DNA of 64,000 nt from an uncultured Caldimonas sp. (GTDB taxonomy: Bacteria; Pseudomonadota; Gammaproteobacteria; Burkholderiales; Burkholderiaceae). Numbering within the stretch: the first letter of the stretch is position 1; each line of letters opens with the position of its first letter. The notes beneath the pieces were generated by a model. The model searched no databases, was not told the origin of the DNA, and saw only the letters and a program-made list of their open reading frames with translations. The translations under genes and the position numbers were made by a program. Below, one piece after another: positions 20,747 through 32,001 of the stretch. Location: NCBI RefSeq assembly GCF_946480305.1, contig NZ_CAMLJQ010000010.1:62001-126000 (forward strand), in the 5' to 3' direction.

Positions 20747-20952
20747 GGGAAAGCTCCGTGATGTTGAGAAACCGGTGCCTCCGAGCCCCCGCGCAGTGCT
20801 GCCTGGCAGCACAAAGGCGCACGCAGGCCGACCCACTTTGTGGATTCTGGTTCGTGTGGTGTGGCGCGCATGGGTATGGACAAGAGGTAATCCAGAGAAT
20901 TCTACGGGGCTTTTCCAGGCGAGCACTGAATAAAGGCTAAACAATCCGCGAC

Positions 20953-21774
20953 ATGTCTACCCGCACCGTGTTCTTCGTTTCCGACGGCACCGGCATCACT
21001 GCCGAAACGTTCGGCAATTCGATCCTGAAACAATTCGCTATTCAGCCGCGGCATATCAGGATGCCATTCATCGATTCGGTCGAAAAAGCGAATCAGGCCG
21101 TCGCCGACATCAACCGGACGGCAGAAGTCGAGGGGCGCAAGCCGATCGTCTTCACGACGCTGGTCGACGAAGAGGTCCTCGCCGTCGTGAAGAACGGCTG
21201 CAAGGGGCTGCTGCTCGACATGTTCATGACCTTCGTCGAGCCGCTCGAACTCGAGTTCGGGATGAAGTCCAACCACCGGGTGGGCCGCTTCTCGGACATC
21301 GCGAAGAGCCAGGAGTATCACAACCGCATCGAGGCCATCAACTTCTCGCTGGCGCATGACGACGGCCAGTCCGCCAAGAATCTGCAGGAAGCCGATGTGA
21401 TCCTCGTGGGTGTGAGCCGCAGCGGGAAGACGCCCACCTCGCTGTACCTGGCGATGCAGCACGGGATCAAGGCCGCCAACTATCCGTTGATCCCCGAGGA
21501 CTTCGAACGCAACTGCCTGCCCTCCTCGCTGGTGCCCCACAAGGCCAAATGTTTCGGTCTCACCATCGCCCCCGATCGATTGGCAGAGATCCGCCACGAG
21601 CGCCGACCGGGTAGCAAGTACGCCAGCATCGAGAATTGCCGCTACGAGATCTCCGCCGCGGAAGCGCTGATGCGGCGAGAGGGCATCTCCTGGCTGTCGT
21701 CGACCCACAAGTCGATCGAGGAGATCGCGACGACCATTCTTCGTGACATCCGTCCCGACCGCCTGATCTACTGA
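20953..21774 (+). CDS. ppsR: PEP synthase regulatory protein (bifunctional kinase/phosphorylase)
   Basis: DUF299 enzyme that inactivates PpsA by ADP-dependent threonine phosphorylation and reactivates it by Pi-dependent phosphorolysis. The 273 residues start with [12 protein letters not shown] and contain the P-loop [11 protein letters not shown] near residues 152-162. Divergent placement next to ppsA matches the known partnership. Its 3' end overlaps that of convergent trmH by seven bases. Confidence 0.96.
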   Translation: MSTRTVFFVSDGTGITAETFGNSILKQFAIQPRHIRMPFIDSVEKANQAVADINRTAEVEGRKPIVFTTLVDEEVLAVVKNGCKGLLLDMFMTFVEPLELEFGMKSNHRVGRFSDIAKSQEYHNRIEAINFSLAHDDGQSAKNLQEADVILVGVSRSGKTPTSLYLAMQHGIKAANYPLIPEDFERNCLPSSLVPHKAKCFGLTIAPDRLAEIRHERRPGSKYASIENCRYEISAAEALMRREGISWLSSTHKSIEEIATTILRDIRPDRLIY

Positions 21775-22553
21775 GCCGCGCTCAACTGCCGCCGCAAACC
21801 TTCATAGAAGCAGACGGCAGCGGCTGCAGCCACGTTGAGCGACTCCTCGCCGCCAGGCTGGGGAATGCGCACGCTGAACGCACACCGTTCCTGCAACCCG
21901 GGCGACACGCCCTGCCCCTCATGCCCGAGCACCCAGGCACATGGAGAGGGCAGTTCGGTCGTGTGCAATTCAGCTTCCGTGTGCGAACTGGTGGCCACGA
22001 GCGGTACGAGCAAAGCGTCCAACGCGTCGAGGTCGACGGCTTCGATCAACCTCAATCCGAAGTGGGCCCCCATGCCGGCACGCAGCACCTTGGGAGACCA
22101 TAAAGCCGCCGTGCCGCGCAACGCAATGACTTGCCTCACGCCGAAGGCGGCAGCGCTGCGCAGGATGGAGCCGACATTGCCGGCGTCCTGCAATCGGTCG
22201 AGCACGACGCTCGCGCTGCCGGGTTCGATGGCGGTATCGGCGCTCCACGGCACGACGAATCCGACGCCTGCAGGAGACTCGAGCCCACTGATGGACTTGA
22301 ACAGGGCGTCGGGAATCACCGTCTGCCGGGATGCACTGCCGCACAACTCGCGCACGCTCCGCTGGCCCCAGCCCGACTCTGAAGCAACGGCATGAAGCAC
22401 CGGATGGCCGCGCTGCACGCAGGCCGAACAGAGGTGGTCCCCCTCGATCCACGCTTCGCCGAGCTTCCGGTATGCCGAAGCATCGTGTGCCAACTTGCGC
22501 AAACGCACCAGGAGCGGGTTGTCGCGCGAGGTCACGCGCGCGGGTGGCTGCAT
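21768..22553 (-). CDS. TrmH-family (SPOUT) RNA 2'-O-methyltransferase
   Basis: S-adenosylmethionine-dependent methyltransferase for tRNA or rRNA ribose. The three SPOUT motifs are visible in the 261 residues: [29 protein letters not shown] and [15 protein letters not shown]. An N-terminal substrate-binding region starts at [14 protein letters not shown]. The exact target nucleotide cannot be read from sequence. The start overlaps the rnhB stop (TAATG). Last gene of the long rpsB run. Confidence 0.92.
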   Translation of the reverse strand: MQPPARVTSRDNPLLVRLRKLAHDASAYRKLGEAWIEGDHLCSACVQRGHPVLHAVASESGWGQRSVRELCGSASRQTVIPDALFKSISGLESPAGVGFVVPWSADTAIEPGSASVVLDRLQDAGNVGSILRSAAAFGVRQVIALRGTAALWSPKVLRAGMGAHFGLRLIEAVDLDALDALLVPLVATSSHTEAELHTTELPSPCAWVLGHEGQGVSPGLQERCAFSVRIPQPGGEESLNVAAAAAVCFYEGLRRQLSAAQ

Positions 22554-23176
22554 TACCCCGCCCCCAACACAGCACGAACAGGAGCAAAGCTCTTGCGGTG
22601 TACAGAGCAGGCCCCGTGCGCCTGCAACGCTGCCAGATGCTCCGGCGTCGGATACCCCTTGTGGTCGGCGAACCCGTACTGCGGGTGCAACTCATGCAGC
22701 CTGAGGCACAGCCGATCGCGGTGCACCTTGGCAAGGATCGACGCCGCCGAGATTGCCTGGACCTTCGCGTCGCCCTGCACGATGGCTTCAGCAGCCACCT
22801 TCAGCACCGGCAGACGGTTGCCATCCACCAGCACCTTGGCCGGCTTGAGCCGCAACGACTCCACCGCGCGGCGCATGGCCAGCATCGTGGCCTGCAGGAT
22901 GTTCAGGTTGTCGATCTCGTCGACGCTCGCTTCCGCGATGGCACAGCACAATGCCTTCGCGCGGATCTCATCGAAGAGGCGTTCCCTGGCCTTTTCGCTC
23001 AGTTGCTTGGAATCGGCCAGGCCGACGATCGGATTCTCGTCGTCCAGGATCACGGCTGCCGCCACTACCGGCCCGGCCAGCGGCCCGCGACCTGCCTCGT
23101 CCACGCCGGCAACCAGACCGGTCGTGTCCCAACTGAGGGGCAGTTGTTCAAGCTTCGAGGACTTTCGCGATCGCAT
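22553..23176 (-). CDS. rnhB: ribonuclease HII
   Basis: Cleaves RNA in RNA-DNA hybrids and at single ribonucleotides in DNA. The first catalytic pair is Asp26-Glu27 in GVDEAGRG, with the [13 protein letters not shown] and [12 protein letters not shown] blocks following. At 207 residues it fits the family. The ATG at 23176 overlaps lpxB by 29 bases, as is common in lpxB-rnhB pairs. Confidence 0.96.
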   Translation of the reverse strand: MRSRKSSKLEQLPLSWDTTGLVAGVDEAGRGPLAGPVVAAAVILDDENPIVGLADSKQLSEKARERLFDEIRAKALCCAIAEASVDEIDNLNILQATMLAMRRAVESLRLKPAKVLVDGNRLPVLKVAAEAIVQGDAKVQAISAASILAKVHRDRLCLRLHELHPQYGFADHKGYPTPEHLAALQAHGACSVHRKSFAPVRAVLGAG

Positions 23177-24290
23177 CGGTAGCTGCCTGCGAAGTGTTGC
23201 AACGAAGGCGTTGGTGCAGTTCGGTGAACCGGGCAGCAACGGCCTCGCAGCGGGCTGGATGGTCCAGCCACGCCAACGTGGCATCAGCCAGAGACTGCGG
23301 CGTCGCCAGCTCCTGCAGCAGTTCGGGCACGACAAACTCCCTGCAAAGAATGTTGGGCAACCCGACCCACGGAAGGTAACCCATGCGACGCATGATCATC
23401 GCACTCAGCCAGTGCATGCTGTAGGTGATGACCATCGGCTTCTTGAACAGCGCTGCCTCCAGGGTTGCGGTTCCGCTGGCGATGAGCACGGAATCGCAGG
23501 CTGCAAGCGCTTCGTGTGAGCGGCCGTCGAGCCGCAGGATGTTCGCGCCTTCTGCGTACTGCGCCACGATCGGCTCCACCATTCCTGCCAGACCGGGCAC
23601 GATCGGAAGCACGAATTTCAACCCGGGACGGCGCCGCTGCAATTCAGCTGCCGCCGCGACGATCTTGGGCGCGTTGTACTGGATCTCGCTGAGGCGGCTG
23701 CCCGGCAGCAGGGCCACCACCGTGTCCTCCTCGCGCAGCCCGAGGGCCTGCCGTGCCTCGCGACGCGGCACCTCCATCGAGATGGCATCGGCCAACGGGT
23801 GCCCGACGTAGGTCGCGGCGATGCCGTGCTGCGCAAGCAGTTCCGGTTCAAAAGGAAAGAGACAGAGGACGTGGTCCGCAGAACGCCGGATCTTGTGGAC
23901 GCGTTTGCCGCGCCACGCCCAGATCGACGGGCAGACGAACTGGATGGTCCGCACCCCGGCCGCGCGGAGCTTCTCTTCGAGTCCGAGATTGAAATCCGGC
24001 GCATCGATCCCGATGAAAGCGCTCGGTTTATCTTGCAACAGCCGGTCGCAGAGCTGGGAGCGGATCCCGGCGATTTCGCGGTAGTGCCTGAGCACCTCGA
24101 CATACCCGCGCACCGCCAGCTTTTCATGGGGCCACCATGCGTCGAAACCATGCTCCCGCATCCGAGGTCCGCCGATGCCGTAGGAGCGCAGCCCGGGCCA
24201 GCGCTCATTGAGCGCCCGCATGAGCAGACCCGCGAGCAGGTCGCCTGACGCTTCACCGGCCACCATGGCCAGACGAGGAATGCGCTCCAT
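23148..24290 (-). CDS. lpxB: lipid-A-disaccharide synthase
   Basis: Glycosyltransferase family 19 enzyme joining lipid X and UDP-2,3-diacylglucosamine, at the inner face of the membrane. The 380 residues begin with the typical [14 protein letters not shown], and contain [10 protein letters not shown] and the [10 protein letters not shown] nucleotide-binding block. It follows lpxA by 10 bases in the standard lpxD-fabZ-lpxA-lpxB order. Confidence 0.97.
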   Translation of the reverse strand: MERIPRLAMVAGEASGDLLAGLLMRALNERWPGLRSYGIGGPRMREHGFDAWWPHEKLAVRGYVEVLRHYREIAGIRSQLCDRLLQDKPSAFIGIDAPDFNLGLEEKLRAAGVRTIQFVCPSIWAWRGKRVHKIRRSADHVLCLFPFEPELLAQHGIAATYVGHPLADAISMEVPRREARQALGLREEDTVVALLPGSRLSEIQYNAPKIVAAAAELQRRRPGLKFVLPIVPGLAGMVEPIVAQYAEGANILRLDGRSHEALAACDSVLIASGTATLEAALFKKPMVITYSMHWLSAMIMRRMGYLPWVGLPNILCREFVVPELLQELATPQSLADATLAWLDHPARCEAVAARFTELHQRLRCNTSQAATDAIAKVLEA

Positions 24291-24300
24291 CGAAGAGGAA

Positions 24301-25089
24301 TCAGCGAACGATGCCGCGCGTGGACTGCGCAAGAAAACCCAGCATCGTCTCTGCGTCGGACTGCATGTCCGCGTCGCGGCCGGGCAGGTTGGCGATCTGT
24401 TGCCTCGCGTCTTCGAGCGTCAGGCCCTGGCGATACAGCAGCCGGTGCATCTGCTTCAAATGGGCGATCCGTTCGTTCGAGAAGCCACGCCGGCGCAGCC
24501 CTTCCACATTCAGCCCGCGCACTGCCAGCGGGTTGCCGGCAGCCGTCATGAAAGGCGGGATGTCCTGCGATACATGGCTGCCGAAGCCGGCCATCGCGTG
24601 GGCCCCGACCTTGACGAACTGGTGGATGCCCGTCAGCCCGCCGATGAATACCCAGTCGCCAAGATGCACGTGGCCAGCCAGCGTTGCGTTGTTGGCGAGG
24701 ATGGTCCGGTTTCCGATCACGCAATCGTGCGCGATGTGCACGTACGCCATGATCCAGTTGTCATTGCCGATCGTGGTGACGCCGCCGTCCTGCACGGTCC
24801 CTCTGCTGAAGGTACAGAACTCCCGGATGGTGTTGCGATCACCGATCCGCAGTTCGGTCGCCTCGCCGCGGTACTTCATGTCCTGCGGGTCGGAACCCAA
24901 CGACGCGAACTGGTAGATGCGGTTGTCCCGCCCGATGGTCGTCGGCCCCTCGATGGTGCAGTGCGCGCCGACGCTCGAGCCTTCGCCGATGCGTACGCCC
25001 GCCCCGATCACCGCATACGGACCGATTCGGACGTTCTCTCCGAGTTCCGCCTTGGGGTCGACGATTGCCGTGGAATGGACCTCAGCCAT
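24301..25089 (-). CDS. lpxA: UDP-N-acetylglucosamine O-acyltransferase
   Basis: First enzyme of lipid A synthesis, a trimeric left-handed beta-helix protein using acyl-ACP. Hexapeptide repeats run through about residues 5-185, followed by a helical C-terminal domain. The catalytic histidine is His121 in VHIAHDC. The glycine in [16 protein letters not shown] is part of the acyl-length ruler region; chain length is not predicted here. 262 residues. Confidence 0.97.
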   Translation of the reverse strand: MAEVHSTAIVDPKAELGENVRIGPYAVIGAGVRIGEGSSVGAHCTIEGPTTIGRDNRIYQFASLGSDPQDMKYRGEATELRIGDRNTIREFCTFSRGTVQDGGVTTIGNDNWIMAYVHIAHDCVIGNRTILANNATLAGHVHLGDWVFIGGLTGIHQFVKVGAHAMAGFGSHVSQDIPPFMTAAGNPLAVRGLNVEGLRRRGFSNERIAHLKQMHRLLYRQGLTLEDARQQIANLPGRDADMQSDAETMLGFLAQSTRGIVR

Positions 25090-25101
25090 GAGCGGCTCCC
25101 G

Positions 25102-25548
25102 TCACTCTTCTTCGATCAGGCGCATCGTGCACATCAACTCCGCTTCGACGGCCAGTTCACCGTCCACCAAAGCCTGGCACTTGAACTTGTAGATGCCTCC
25201 CCGTGCACGGTCCAGGGAGACCTCGAGCATGAGCTGATCGCCGGGCTCCACCGGGCGCTTGAAACGTGCACCGTCGATGCCGACGAAGTAGTACACAGCC
25301 CTTGGATCCAGCTCCTTGCCTTGCGTGTCGAACGCCAGCAATGCCGACGCCTGTGCCAGAGCCTCGAGCATCAGCACCCCGGGCATGACAGGGCGATTGG
25401 GAAAATGGCCGGTGAAGAAAGGTTCGTTGATCGTGACGTTCTTCAGCGCGCGAATGCGCTTGCCTTTTTCGAGTTCGAGCACCCGATCGACAAGCAGGAT
25501 CGGGTAACGATGCGGCAACTTCTTGAGAATCTGGTGGATGTCCATCAT
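25102..25548 (-). CDS. fabZ: 3-hydroxyacyl-ACP dehydratase FabZ
   Basis: Hot-dog-fold dehydratase of fatty acid elongation that competes with LpxA/LpxD for 3-hydroxyacyl-ACP. Catalytic His48 and Glu62 are in [17 protein letters not shown]. Length 148. The ATG overlaps the lpxD stop as ATGA; a second in-frame ATG follows directly, so the first residue could be either. Confidence 0.97.
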   Translation of the reverse strand: MMDIHQILKKLPHRYPILLVDRVLELEKGKRIRALKNVTINEPFFTGHFPNRPVMPGVLMLEALAQASALLAFDTQGKELDPRAVYYFVGIDGARFKRPVEPGDQLMLEVSLDRARGGIYKFKCQALVDGELAVEAELMCTMRLIEEE

Positions 25549-26597
25549 GGCGTGAGCTTCTTTTCCAGCACGCGCAAGCGTTCCCGCAGTGCGTGCAGTT
25601 GCCGCAACGTCGCGGCATTCTTCTCCCAGTTTTTGTTGTCGTCGATCGGGAACGCGCCACTGTAGACGCCGGGTTTCAGCAAGGAACGACTGACCAGCGT
25701 CATGGCGGTCACATGCACATGGTCGACCAGTGTCAGATGCCCTGCAATGCCGACCCCACCCGCAATCGTGCAATGCGCACCGATGCGCGTGCTGCCCGCC
25801 ACACCGACGCAACCCGCCATCGCGGTGTGCGCTCCGATGTGGACGTTGTGTGCGATCTGGATAAGGTTATCCAGCTTCACGCCGTCTTCGATGACCGTGT
25901 CTTCCAGCGCACCACGATCGACACAGGTGTTCGCACCGATCTCGACATCGTCGCCGATGCGCACCGAACCGAGCTGCTCAATCTTCACCCAGGTGCCGCG
26001 ATCCGGAGCAAAACCGAATCCGTCCGCGCCGATCACGACCCCGGAATGAAGGATGCAGCGCTGGCCGATCGAGCAGCCGTACAAGACGGAGACTCCTGGC
26101 GCCAAACGGCTGCCCGCGCCGATCGATACTCGCGGCCCGACAACGCTGCGAGCCCCGATCACGACACCGTCGCCGATGACCGCGTGGTCTTCGACGACCG
26201 CCAAGGCATCGATCCGTACCCCCCGCCCGAGCGTCGCCGTTGGCGCCACCACGGCGCTCGCATGCACGCCGCCCGGCACAGCTGGTGCGGTTCGCCGCAC
26301 CCACCACTGGGTCAGTCTCGCGAAATAGAGATAGGGGTCGTCAACGACGATCGCCGCGCCCCGTCCGGCAGCCAGATCCCGGTAAGCAGGAGAAACGATC
26401 ACGCAGCCGGCCTTGGTATGGGCAAGCTGCGAGGCATAACGAGGATTGGACAGAAAGCTGAGCGTGGCAGGCGTCGCGCCTTCGAGGGAGCCGATGCGTG
26501 AGATGCGCAGGTCGGCCGGGCCAACGAGGTCTCCGCCTAGCGCCTTCGTGATCTCACCGAGTGCAACATCGTCCACGGCCGCAGAATCACTTGCCAC
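25545..26597 (-). CDS. lpxD: UDP-3-O-(3-hydroxyacyl)glucosamine N-acyltransferase
   Basis: Third lipid A enzyme. The 350 residues have an N-terminal uridine-binding domain (to about 100), hexapeptide repeats (about 105-320) with catalytic His250 in [10 protein letters not shown], and a C-terminal helix. No ATG gives a full-length protein: the best start is GTG at 26597, overlapping the skp stop by 11 bases. A GTG seven codons later is possible. Ribosome sites are weak, pointing to coupling with skp. Confidence 0.96.
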   Translation of the reverse strand: MASDSAAVDDVALGEITKALGGDLVGPADLRISRIGSLEGATPATLSFLSNPRYASQLAHTKAGCVIVSPAYRDLAAGRGAAIVVDDPYLYFARLTQWWVRRTAPAVPGGVHASAVVAPTATLGRGVRIDALAVVEDHAVIGDGVVIGARSVVGPRVSIGAGSRLAPGVSVLYGCSIGQRCILHSGVVIGADGFGFAPDRGTWVKIEQLGSVRIGDDVEIGANTCVDRGALEDTVIEDGVKLDNLIQIAHNVHIGAHTAMAGCVGVAGSTRIGAHCTIAGGVGIAGHLTLVDHVHVTAMTLVSRSLLKPGVYSGAFPIDDNKNWEKNAATLRQLHALRERLRVLEKKLTP

Positions 26598-27102
26598 CGT
26601 TGGCGTTCATCGCCTTGATGACCTTCTCGGTGATGTCAACCTTCGGGCTGGCAAATACCGCTTCCTGGAGGATGAGGTCGTATTTCTCCTGCTCGAAGAT
26701 CTGCTTGATCACCTTGTTGGCGCGCTCGACCACGGCAGAGAGCTCTTCATTCTTGCGGCTGGCCAGGTCTTCCTGGAACTCGCGACGCTTGCGCTGCAGC
26801 TCCCTGTCCTGCTCTACCAGCTCGCGCTGACGGCGGACACGCTCGGACTCGGACAGTGTCGGACCGTCCTTCTCGAACTTCTCGGAGGCGGCTTTCAACT
26901 TGTTTGCGAGATCAAGCAGGTCCTTGTCGCGCCGCGAAAATTCCTGCTCGAGCTTTGCCTGAGCTGCCTTCGCAAGTGCTGCATCACGCAGAACCCGGTC
27001 GCTGTTCACGTAGCCGATCTTCAGTTCCTGCGCCTGCGCGCTGTGCATTGCGAACACGAAAAAGGCCGAACCGAGCGCCGACCACAAATGAATCTTCTTC
27101 AT
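26587..27102 (-). CDS. skp: periplasmic chaperone Skp/OmpH
   Basis: Trimeric periplasmic chaperone that carries unfolded outer-membrane proteins to the BAM complex. The 171-residue precursor has a signal peptide cut after AQA (residue 24), then the [13 protein letters not shown] strand and a long charged coiled coil (about 55-140). It lies directly after bamA with a TGATG overlap. Confidence 0.95.
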   Translation of the reverse strand: MKKIHLWSALGSAFFVFAMHSAQAQELKIGYVNSDRVLRDAALAKAAQAKLEQEFSRRDKDLLDLANKLKAASEKFEKDGPTLSESERVRRQRELVEQDRELQRKRREFQEDLASRKNEELSAVVERANKVIKQIFEQEKYDLILQEAVFASPKVDITEKVIKAMNANGGK

Positions 27103-29429
27103 CAGAAGGCAGTCCCAATCTGAAATTGCAGACGTTCGATTCTATCCCCTGACTTCGCACGCACAGGAATGCCGTAGGCCAGCTTCAAAGGGCCAATGGG
27201 CGAAACCCAGCTGAAGCCAATACCGACCGAGGCCCGCAGATTCTCGGCACGCAGCTTTTCCTGCCGGTCGTCGAATACGTTGCCCACGTCGAAGTATCCA
27301 AATAGCCGCAACGTACGGTCGGTGCCCGAACCAGGGAATGGAACGTAGAGCTCGGTGTTGAGGTTGACCCGCTTGTCGCCACCCACCCGGGCGCCGGTAC
27401 TGCTGTCCACAAAACCGAAGGATCCCTGCTCGAAGCCTCGGACGGAGCCGAGGCCGCCGCCGGTGAAGTTCTTGAACACAGGGAAGGGCCGACCAGACAG
27501 CCCCTTGCCCCAACCGAGCTCAGCATTGAATGCAAGCGTGAACGCCTGACCCAGCGGAATGTATTGCTGGAACTGGTAATTCGCCTTCACGTACCGCGCA
27601 TCGCCCGCCAAGCTCATCTCGGCGTTCAGGCGCTGATATCGACCGCGGGTCGGGACGAGTGCGCTGTCGCGCGCATCACGAGTCCACCCTATCGTCAACG
27701 GGATGCCTACGCTCTTCGCTCCGAAACGGTCGCGGTACTCCGAGTAGCTCAGCGGCATGCCGCTCTCGTTTCCTTTGATCTCTGTGCTTTCCGCACCGAT
27801 GCCGAAGTAGACGGTGTCGTACTCGCTGAAAGGAACGCCGAAGCGCACTGCAACACCGGGCGTTACCAGCTTGTAGTCCGACCCCTGGCTCGAAAGCGGC
27901 TGTGTGGTCCTGTAGTACAGGTCGAACGAACGCGAGATCCCGTCGATCGTGAAGTACGGATCGATCGTGCTGACGACGAAGTTCTGGTTGTACTTGCTGG
28001 TGTTGAACTCCACCCCGAGGTAGTTGCCGGAGCCGAAGATGTTGTCCTGCTTGATCGATGCGGTGAGCGTCAGCTTCTCGGCGCTCGAGAAGCCGGCACC
28101 CAGCAGCAGGTTGCCCGTCGGCTTTTCGACGACGTTCAAGGTCAGATCGACCTGGTCATTCGTGCCGGGCACTTCGTTGGTCTCGACGCTCACTTCGTTG
28201 AAGTAGCCCAGGCGGTCGACACGGTCGCGCGACAAGCGTATGCGTTCACCGTCATACCAGGACGACTCGAACTGCCGGAACTCGCGGCGTATCACTTCGT
28301 CGCGAGTGCGCGTGTTGCCCGCGAGGTTGATGCGGCGGACGTACGCGCGACGCTGCGGGTCGGCAACGAGCGACACCGCCACCCGTCCGGTTGCGCGGTC
28401 GATGTCGGTGCGCGGTTCGACACGGGCAAACGCGTAGCCGAACGCGCCGAATCTCTCGGTGAACGCGCGCACCGTTTCCGCGACGTCTTCGGCCCGGTAC
28501 GGCTCCCCCGGCTTGATGGTCACCAGCGACTTGAAGTCGTCTTCCTTGTCGAGGTACTCGCCCTCAAGTTCGACGCCCGTGACGACGTACGGCTGGCCTT
28601 CGCGGACATTCACGGTGATGGAGATGTCCTGCTTGTCCGGAGAAATCGCGACCTGCGTCGATTCCACCGCAAACTCGAGGTAGCCGCGGTTGAGATAGAA
28701 CGAGCGCAGTTGCTCCAGGTCGGCATTCAGCTTGGCACGCGAATAGCGATCCGATTTCGTGTACCACGTCAGCCAGCCACCCTCGGTCAATGAAAAGAGC
28801 CCCTTGAGTCGACTCTCGGAGAAGGCCTTGCTGCCGACAATGCGGATCTCCCGGATCTTCGCGACGCCTCCTTCGGTGACGGTGAACGTGACATTCACGC
28901 GATTGCGCTCGAGCGGTGTGATCGTCGTGATCACCTCCGCGCCATACAAGCTCTTCGCAAGATACTGGCGCTTCAATTCCTGCTCCGCGCGGTCGACGAG
29001 CGCCTTGTCGAAGGGCCGACCTTCGGCGATGCCGACGTCACGCAGTGCTTTGGCCAGCACGTCCTTGTCAAATTCCTTGGTGCCGACGAACTCCACCGCA
29101 GACACGATGGGGCGCTCCTCGACCAGCACCGTCACGACACTCCCATCGATGTCGATGCGGACGTCTGAGAACAGCCCCGTGGCAAACAGAGCGCGCAGGG
29201 CAGCGGCTCCCTTTTCGTCGTTGTATGTGTCGCCGATGCGAAACGGCAGTGAGCCGAACACCGTGCCTGGCTCGGTCCGTTGCAAGCCCTCGACACGGAT
29301 GTCACTCAGCGTGAAAGGCTCGACCGCCCACGCCCAGGTGGCGTGCAATGCGGCTGCAACGGCCGCGGCGATGAGGGTGGGGGTGCGAAGCGAAGACGGA
29401 CGCAAGCGCGAGCGAAAGGAAGGCAGCAT
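27102..29429 (-). CDS. bamA: outer membrane protein assembly factor BamA
   Basis: Omp85 core of the beta-barrel assembly machine. The 775-residue precursor has a signal peptide ending at AWA, five POTRA domains (to about 425) and a 16-strand barrel. The VRGF motif of loop 6 is near residue 663, and the C-terminus QFQIGTAF ends in Phe as outer-membrane barrels do. The start at 29429 is five bases after rseP. Confidence 0.97.
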   Translation of the reverse strand: MLPSFRSRLRPSSLRTPTLIAAAVAAALHATWAWAVEPFTLSDIRVEGLQRTEPGTVFGSLPFRIGDTYNDEKGAAALRALFATGLFSDVRIDIDGSVVTVLVEERPIVSAVEFVGTKEFDKDVLAKALRDVGIAEGRPFDKALVDRAEQELKRQYLAKSLYGAEVITTITPLERNRVNVTFTVTEGGVAKIREIRIVGSKAFSESRLKGLFSLTEGGWLTWYTKSDRYSRAKLNADLEQLRSFYLNRGYLEFAVESTQVAISPDKQDISITVNVREGQPYVVTGVELEGEYLDKEDDFKSLVTIKPGEPYRAEDVAETVRAFTERFGAFGYAFARVEPRTDIDRATGRVAVSLVADPQRRAYVRRINLAGNTRTRDEVIRREFRQFESSWYDGERIRLSRDRVDRLGYFNEVSVETNEVPGTNDQVDLTLNVVEKPTGNLLLGAGFSSAEKLTLTASIKQDNIFGSGNYLGVEFNTSKYNQNFVVSTIDPYFTIDGISRSFDLYYRTTQPLSSQGSDYKLVTPGVAVRFGVPFSEYDTVYFGIGAESTEIKGNESGMPLSYSEYRDRFGAKSVGIPLTIGWTRDARDSALVPTRGRYQRLNAEMSLAGDARYVKANYQFQQYIPLGQAFTLAFNAELGWGKGLSGRPFPVFKNFTGGGLGSVRGFEQGSFGFVDSSTGARVGGDKRVNLNTELYVPFPGSGTDRTLRLFGYFDVGNVFDDRQEKLRAENLRASVGIGFSWVSPIGPLKLAYGIPVRAKSGDRIERLQFQIGTAF

Positions 29430-29434
29430 GGAGC

Positions 29435-30802
29435 TCAGTGCAGACCCAGGAGCCGGGCCACATCGTTGTAGAGAGCGAGTGACATCATCAAGAGCATGAT
29501 CGCCACTCCCCCGCGCTGCAGCCGATCCAGCCACGCGTCAGAGATCGGCCGCCCCGTCACCGCTTCGAAAAGATAATACATCAGGTGCCCCCCGTCCAAG
29601 ACGGGGAGCGGGAGCAGGTTCAACACTCCCAGGCTCACGCTGACCAGGGCAAGAAAGCCCAGGTAGTACGACAAGCCGAGTTGCACCGATTGCCCGGCAA
29701 AGTCGGCGATCGTCAGCGGGCCGCTCAGGTTCTTGATCGATGCCTCGCCGATCAGCATCTTGCCCAGCATCTGCAGGGTAAGCGCTGCGACCTCCCACGT
29801 GCGGCGTGCGCCATAGACGAGGCCGTCCCAGGCACCATAAGACACGTTGACGAATTCGATCGGTTGCCCAACCTCGGCGCCTATCCGCGCGAAGCGCTGT
29901 CCCTGCTCTTCCACCACGTCAGGCGTGACCTTCACCTCGATCACCTGCCCGGCGCGCTCGATGCGCCACGTCATCGGTTTCGGCTGGCCATCGGCATGCG
30001 CGCTTCGTATGCGCTCGCGCAGACGGGCACCGTCGAGAACCGGCTCACCGTCGACGGACAACACCCGGTCGCGAGCTTGCAAACCCGCGCGCTCTGCTCC
30101 TCCGCCAGCAATGATCTGCCCGAGCACCGGCTCGCTGAAAGGCTGCCCCAAACCGATGCGTCGCATCAACTGCGTGTCGACGGATCGAGACCCGAGGCCA
30201 GCCAGCGGGAGGGTCACTGCCCTCGGTCGGTGTCCTTGCGTGTCCGTCACTTGCAGCGTCAGGTCTTGCCCATCGACGGTCGCGTTGGTGACGTGCCAGC
30301 GGAGATCGCTGTATGAACGGACATCGAGCACCGTGCCGTCCGGTTCCTGCACAGCTTGCACCCAGTCACCCGAGCGCATGCCTGCCTTCTCGGCCAGGCT
30401 GCCCGCCGCAGGGGCTCCAAGGAGCGCCTTCGGTTCGTCGGTGCCGATCCACCCGGCCATGGCGTGGAGTGCGACCGCCAGCACGAGGTTGGCCGCGGGG
30501 CCTGCGGCAACGATCAACGCACGCGAGCGCAGTGGCTTGCGATTGAATGCCTGGCTCGCGAGCGCCGGCGGAACGGCGCCTTCGCGCTCGTCGAGCATGC
30601 GCACGTAGCCCCCGAACGGAAGCGCCGCAACCACGAACTCGGTGCTGTCGGGGGTGCGTTGGCGGCGCCACAGAACCTTGCCGAAACCCACCGAGAACCG
30701 CAGCACCTTGACCCCGCATGCACGAGCCATCCGGTAGTGGCCCCACTCGTGCACGACGATCAGAATGCCGATCGTCAGCAGGAAAGCAAGAACGGTGATC
30801 AC
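29435..30802 (-). CDS. rseP: site-2 intramembrane protease RseP
   Basis: Zinc metalloprotease that cleaves anti-sigma factors and signal-peptide remnants within the inner membrane. The zinc motif HEWGH is at residues 18-22, two PDZ domains follow (about 120-300), and the third ligand motif VLDGGH is near residue 400. The start is GTG at 30802, overlapping the dxr stop as GTGA. 455 residues. Confidence 0.96.
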   Translation of the reverse strand: MITVLAFLLTIGILIVVHEWGHYRMARACGVKVLRFSVGFGKVLWRRQRTPDSTEFVVAALPFGGYVRMLDEREGAVPPALASQAFNRKPLRSRALIVAAGPAANLVLAVALHAMAGWIGTDEPKALLGAPAAGSLAEKAGMRSGDWVQAVQEPDGTVLDVRSYSDLRWHVTNATVDGQDLTLQVTDTQGHRPRAVTLPLAGLGSRSVDTQLMRRIGLGQPFSEPVLGQIIAGGGAERAGLQARDRVLSVDGEPVLDGARLRERIRSAHADGQPKPMTWRIERAGQVIEVKVTPDVVEEQGQRFARIGAEVGQPIEFVNVSYGAWDGLVYGARRTWEVAALTLQMLGKMLIGEASIKNLSGPLTIADFAGQSVQLGLSYYLGFLALVSVSLGVLNLLPLPVLDGGHLMYYLFEAVTGRPISDAWLDRLQRGGVAIMLLMMSLALYNDVARLLGLH

Positions 30803-32001
30803 GAAGCCAACCCCTTCACGAGTTGCCGTGCACGTCGGCGGGCATTGGCATCGAGTTCGAGCAGAGCCTCCAGCGAGCCTGCCGAATCCGCTGCGAACGC
30901 CGTCTGGTCCAACGTGCGCGCATTCACCGTGTGAATCTGGTCGAACCGGATGGTTCCCGAGAGAAAGGCGGCGACGGCCTCCTCGTTGGCAGCATTGAGC
31001 ACCGCCGTGCTGCCGGGCGCCCCGCGCAACGTCTCCCAGGCGAGCTGCAAGCCGGGAAAGCGTCGCGCATCGGGTGCTTCGAAGCTGAGCCCGGCAAGGC
31101 GATGAAAGTCGAGAGTCTCTGCGCCTGATTCGATTCGTTCCGGGTACGCCAAGCCATATGCGATAGGCACCCGCATGTCGGGCGTACCCAGCTGCGCGAG
31201 CACGGATCGGTCGCGACAGACCACCATGGAGTGGATGATGCTCTGCGGGTGGATCACCACTTCGATGCGGTCCGGTTCGAGTCCGAACAACCAGCGAGCT
31301 TCGATCACCTCGAGCGCCTTGTTCATCATCGTCGCCGAGTCGACGGATATCTTTCGCCCCATGACCCAGTTGGGATGCGCACACGCCTCCGCAGGCGTCA
31401 CATCAGAGAGCGATTGAGGGTCTCGCTGTCGAAACGGCCCTCCCGATGCAGTGAGGATGATGCGATCGATGCGACTGTGCCAGGTGGAGGCGTCTTCCGG
31501 CAGGCACTGGAAGATGGCCGAGTGTTCGCTGTCGATCGGCAGCAACTGTGCCCCGCCGGCCTGCACCGCCTGCATGAAGAACTGGCCACCCACCACCAGG
31601 GCTTCCTTGTTCGCAAGCAACAACCGCTTGCCGGCATGCGCTGCCGCAAGACAGGGCGCCAGGCCCGCGGCGCCGACGATCGCCGCCATCACGACGTCCA
31701 CGTCCGGATGCGCGGCAATGTCCGCCAGGGCCCGAGGCCCCGCCAGAACCTCGGTGCGGCTTCCAGCTTCCTTCAGTCGCAACCGAAGCGTGCCAGCAGA
31801 CGCCTCGTCCGACATCACGGCGAAGCGAGGTGACCACCGCAGGCATTGCCCGAGCAGCTCTTGGACGCGTTGATGTGCAGTGAGCGCGAAGACCTCGTAA
31901 CGCTCTGCGTGCCGCCCGATCACATCCAGCGTGTTGACCCCGATCGAACCGGTCGATCCGAGGATGCACACCCGCCGACGGACTACCCGAGCGCCGCTCA
32001 T
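30799..32001 (-). CDS. dxr: 1-deoxy-D-xylulose 5-phosphate reductoisomerase
   Basis: NADPH enzyme making 2-C-methylerythritol 4-phosphate in the non-mevalonate isoprenoid pathway. The dinucleotide motif GSTGSIG is at the N-terminus. LANKEALVVGG and PIDSEHSAIFQCL carry catalytic and metal-binding residues. 400 residues. It supplies precursors for the product of uppS, two genes upstream; ispG of the same pathway is in the second operon. Confidence 0.97.
   Translation of the reverse strand: MSGARVVRRRVCILGSTGSIGVNTLDVIGRHAERYEVFALTAHQRVQELLGQCLRWSPRFAVMSDEASAGTLRLRLKEAGSRTEVLAGPRALADIAAHPDVDVVMAAIVGAAGLAPCLAAAHAGKRLLLANKEALVVGGQFFMQAVQAGGAQLLPIDSEHSAIFQCLPEDASTWHSRIDRIILTASGGPFRQRDPQSLSDVTPAEACAHPNWVMGRKISVDSATMMNKALEVIEARWLFGLEPDRIEVVIHPQSIIHSMVVCRDRSVLAQLGTPDMRVPIAYGLAYPERIESGAETLDFHRLAGLSFEAPDARRFPGLQLAWETLRGAPGSTAVLNAANEEAVAAFLSGTIRFDQIHTVNARTLDQTAFAADSAGSLEALLELDANARRRARQLVKGLAS

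Noticed and set aside
20747..20952. Search for strong divergent promoters between ppsA and ppsR
   Set aside because: Some TAGAAT- and TATA-like boxes occur on both strands but none has a fitting -35, so no site is claimed.
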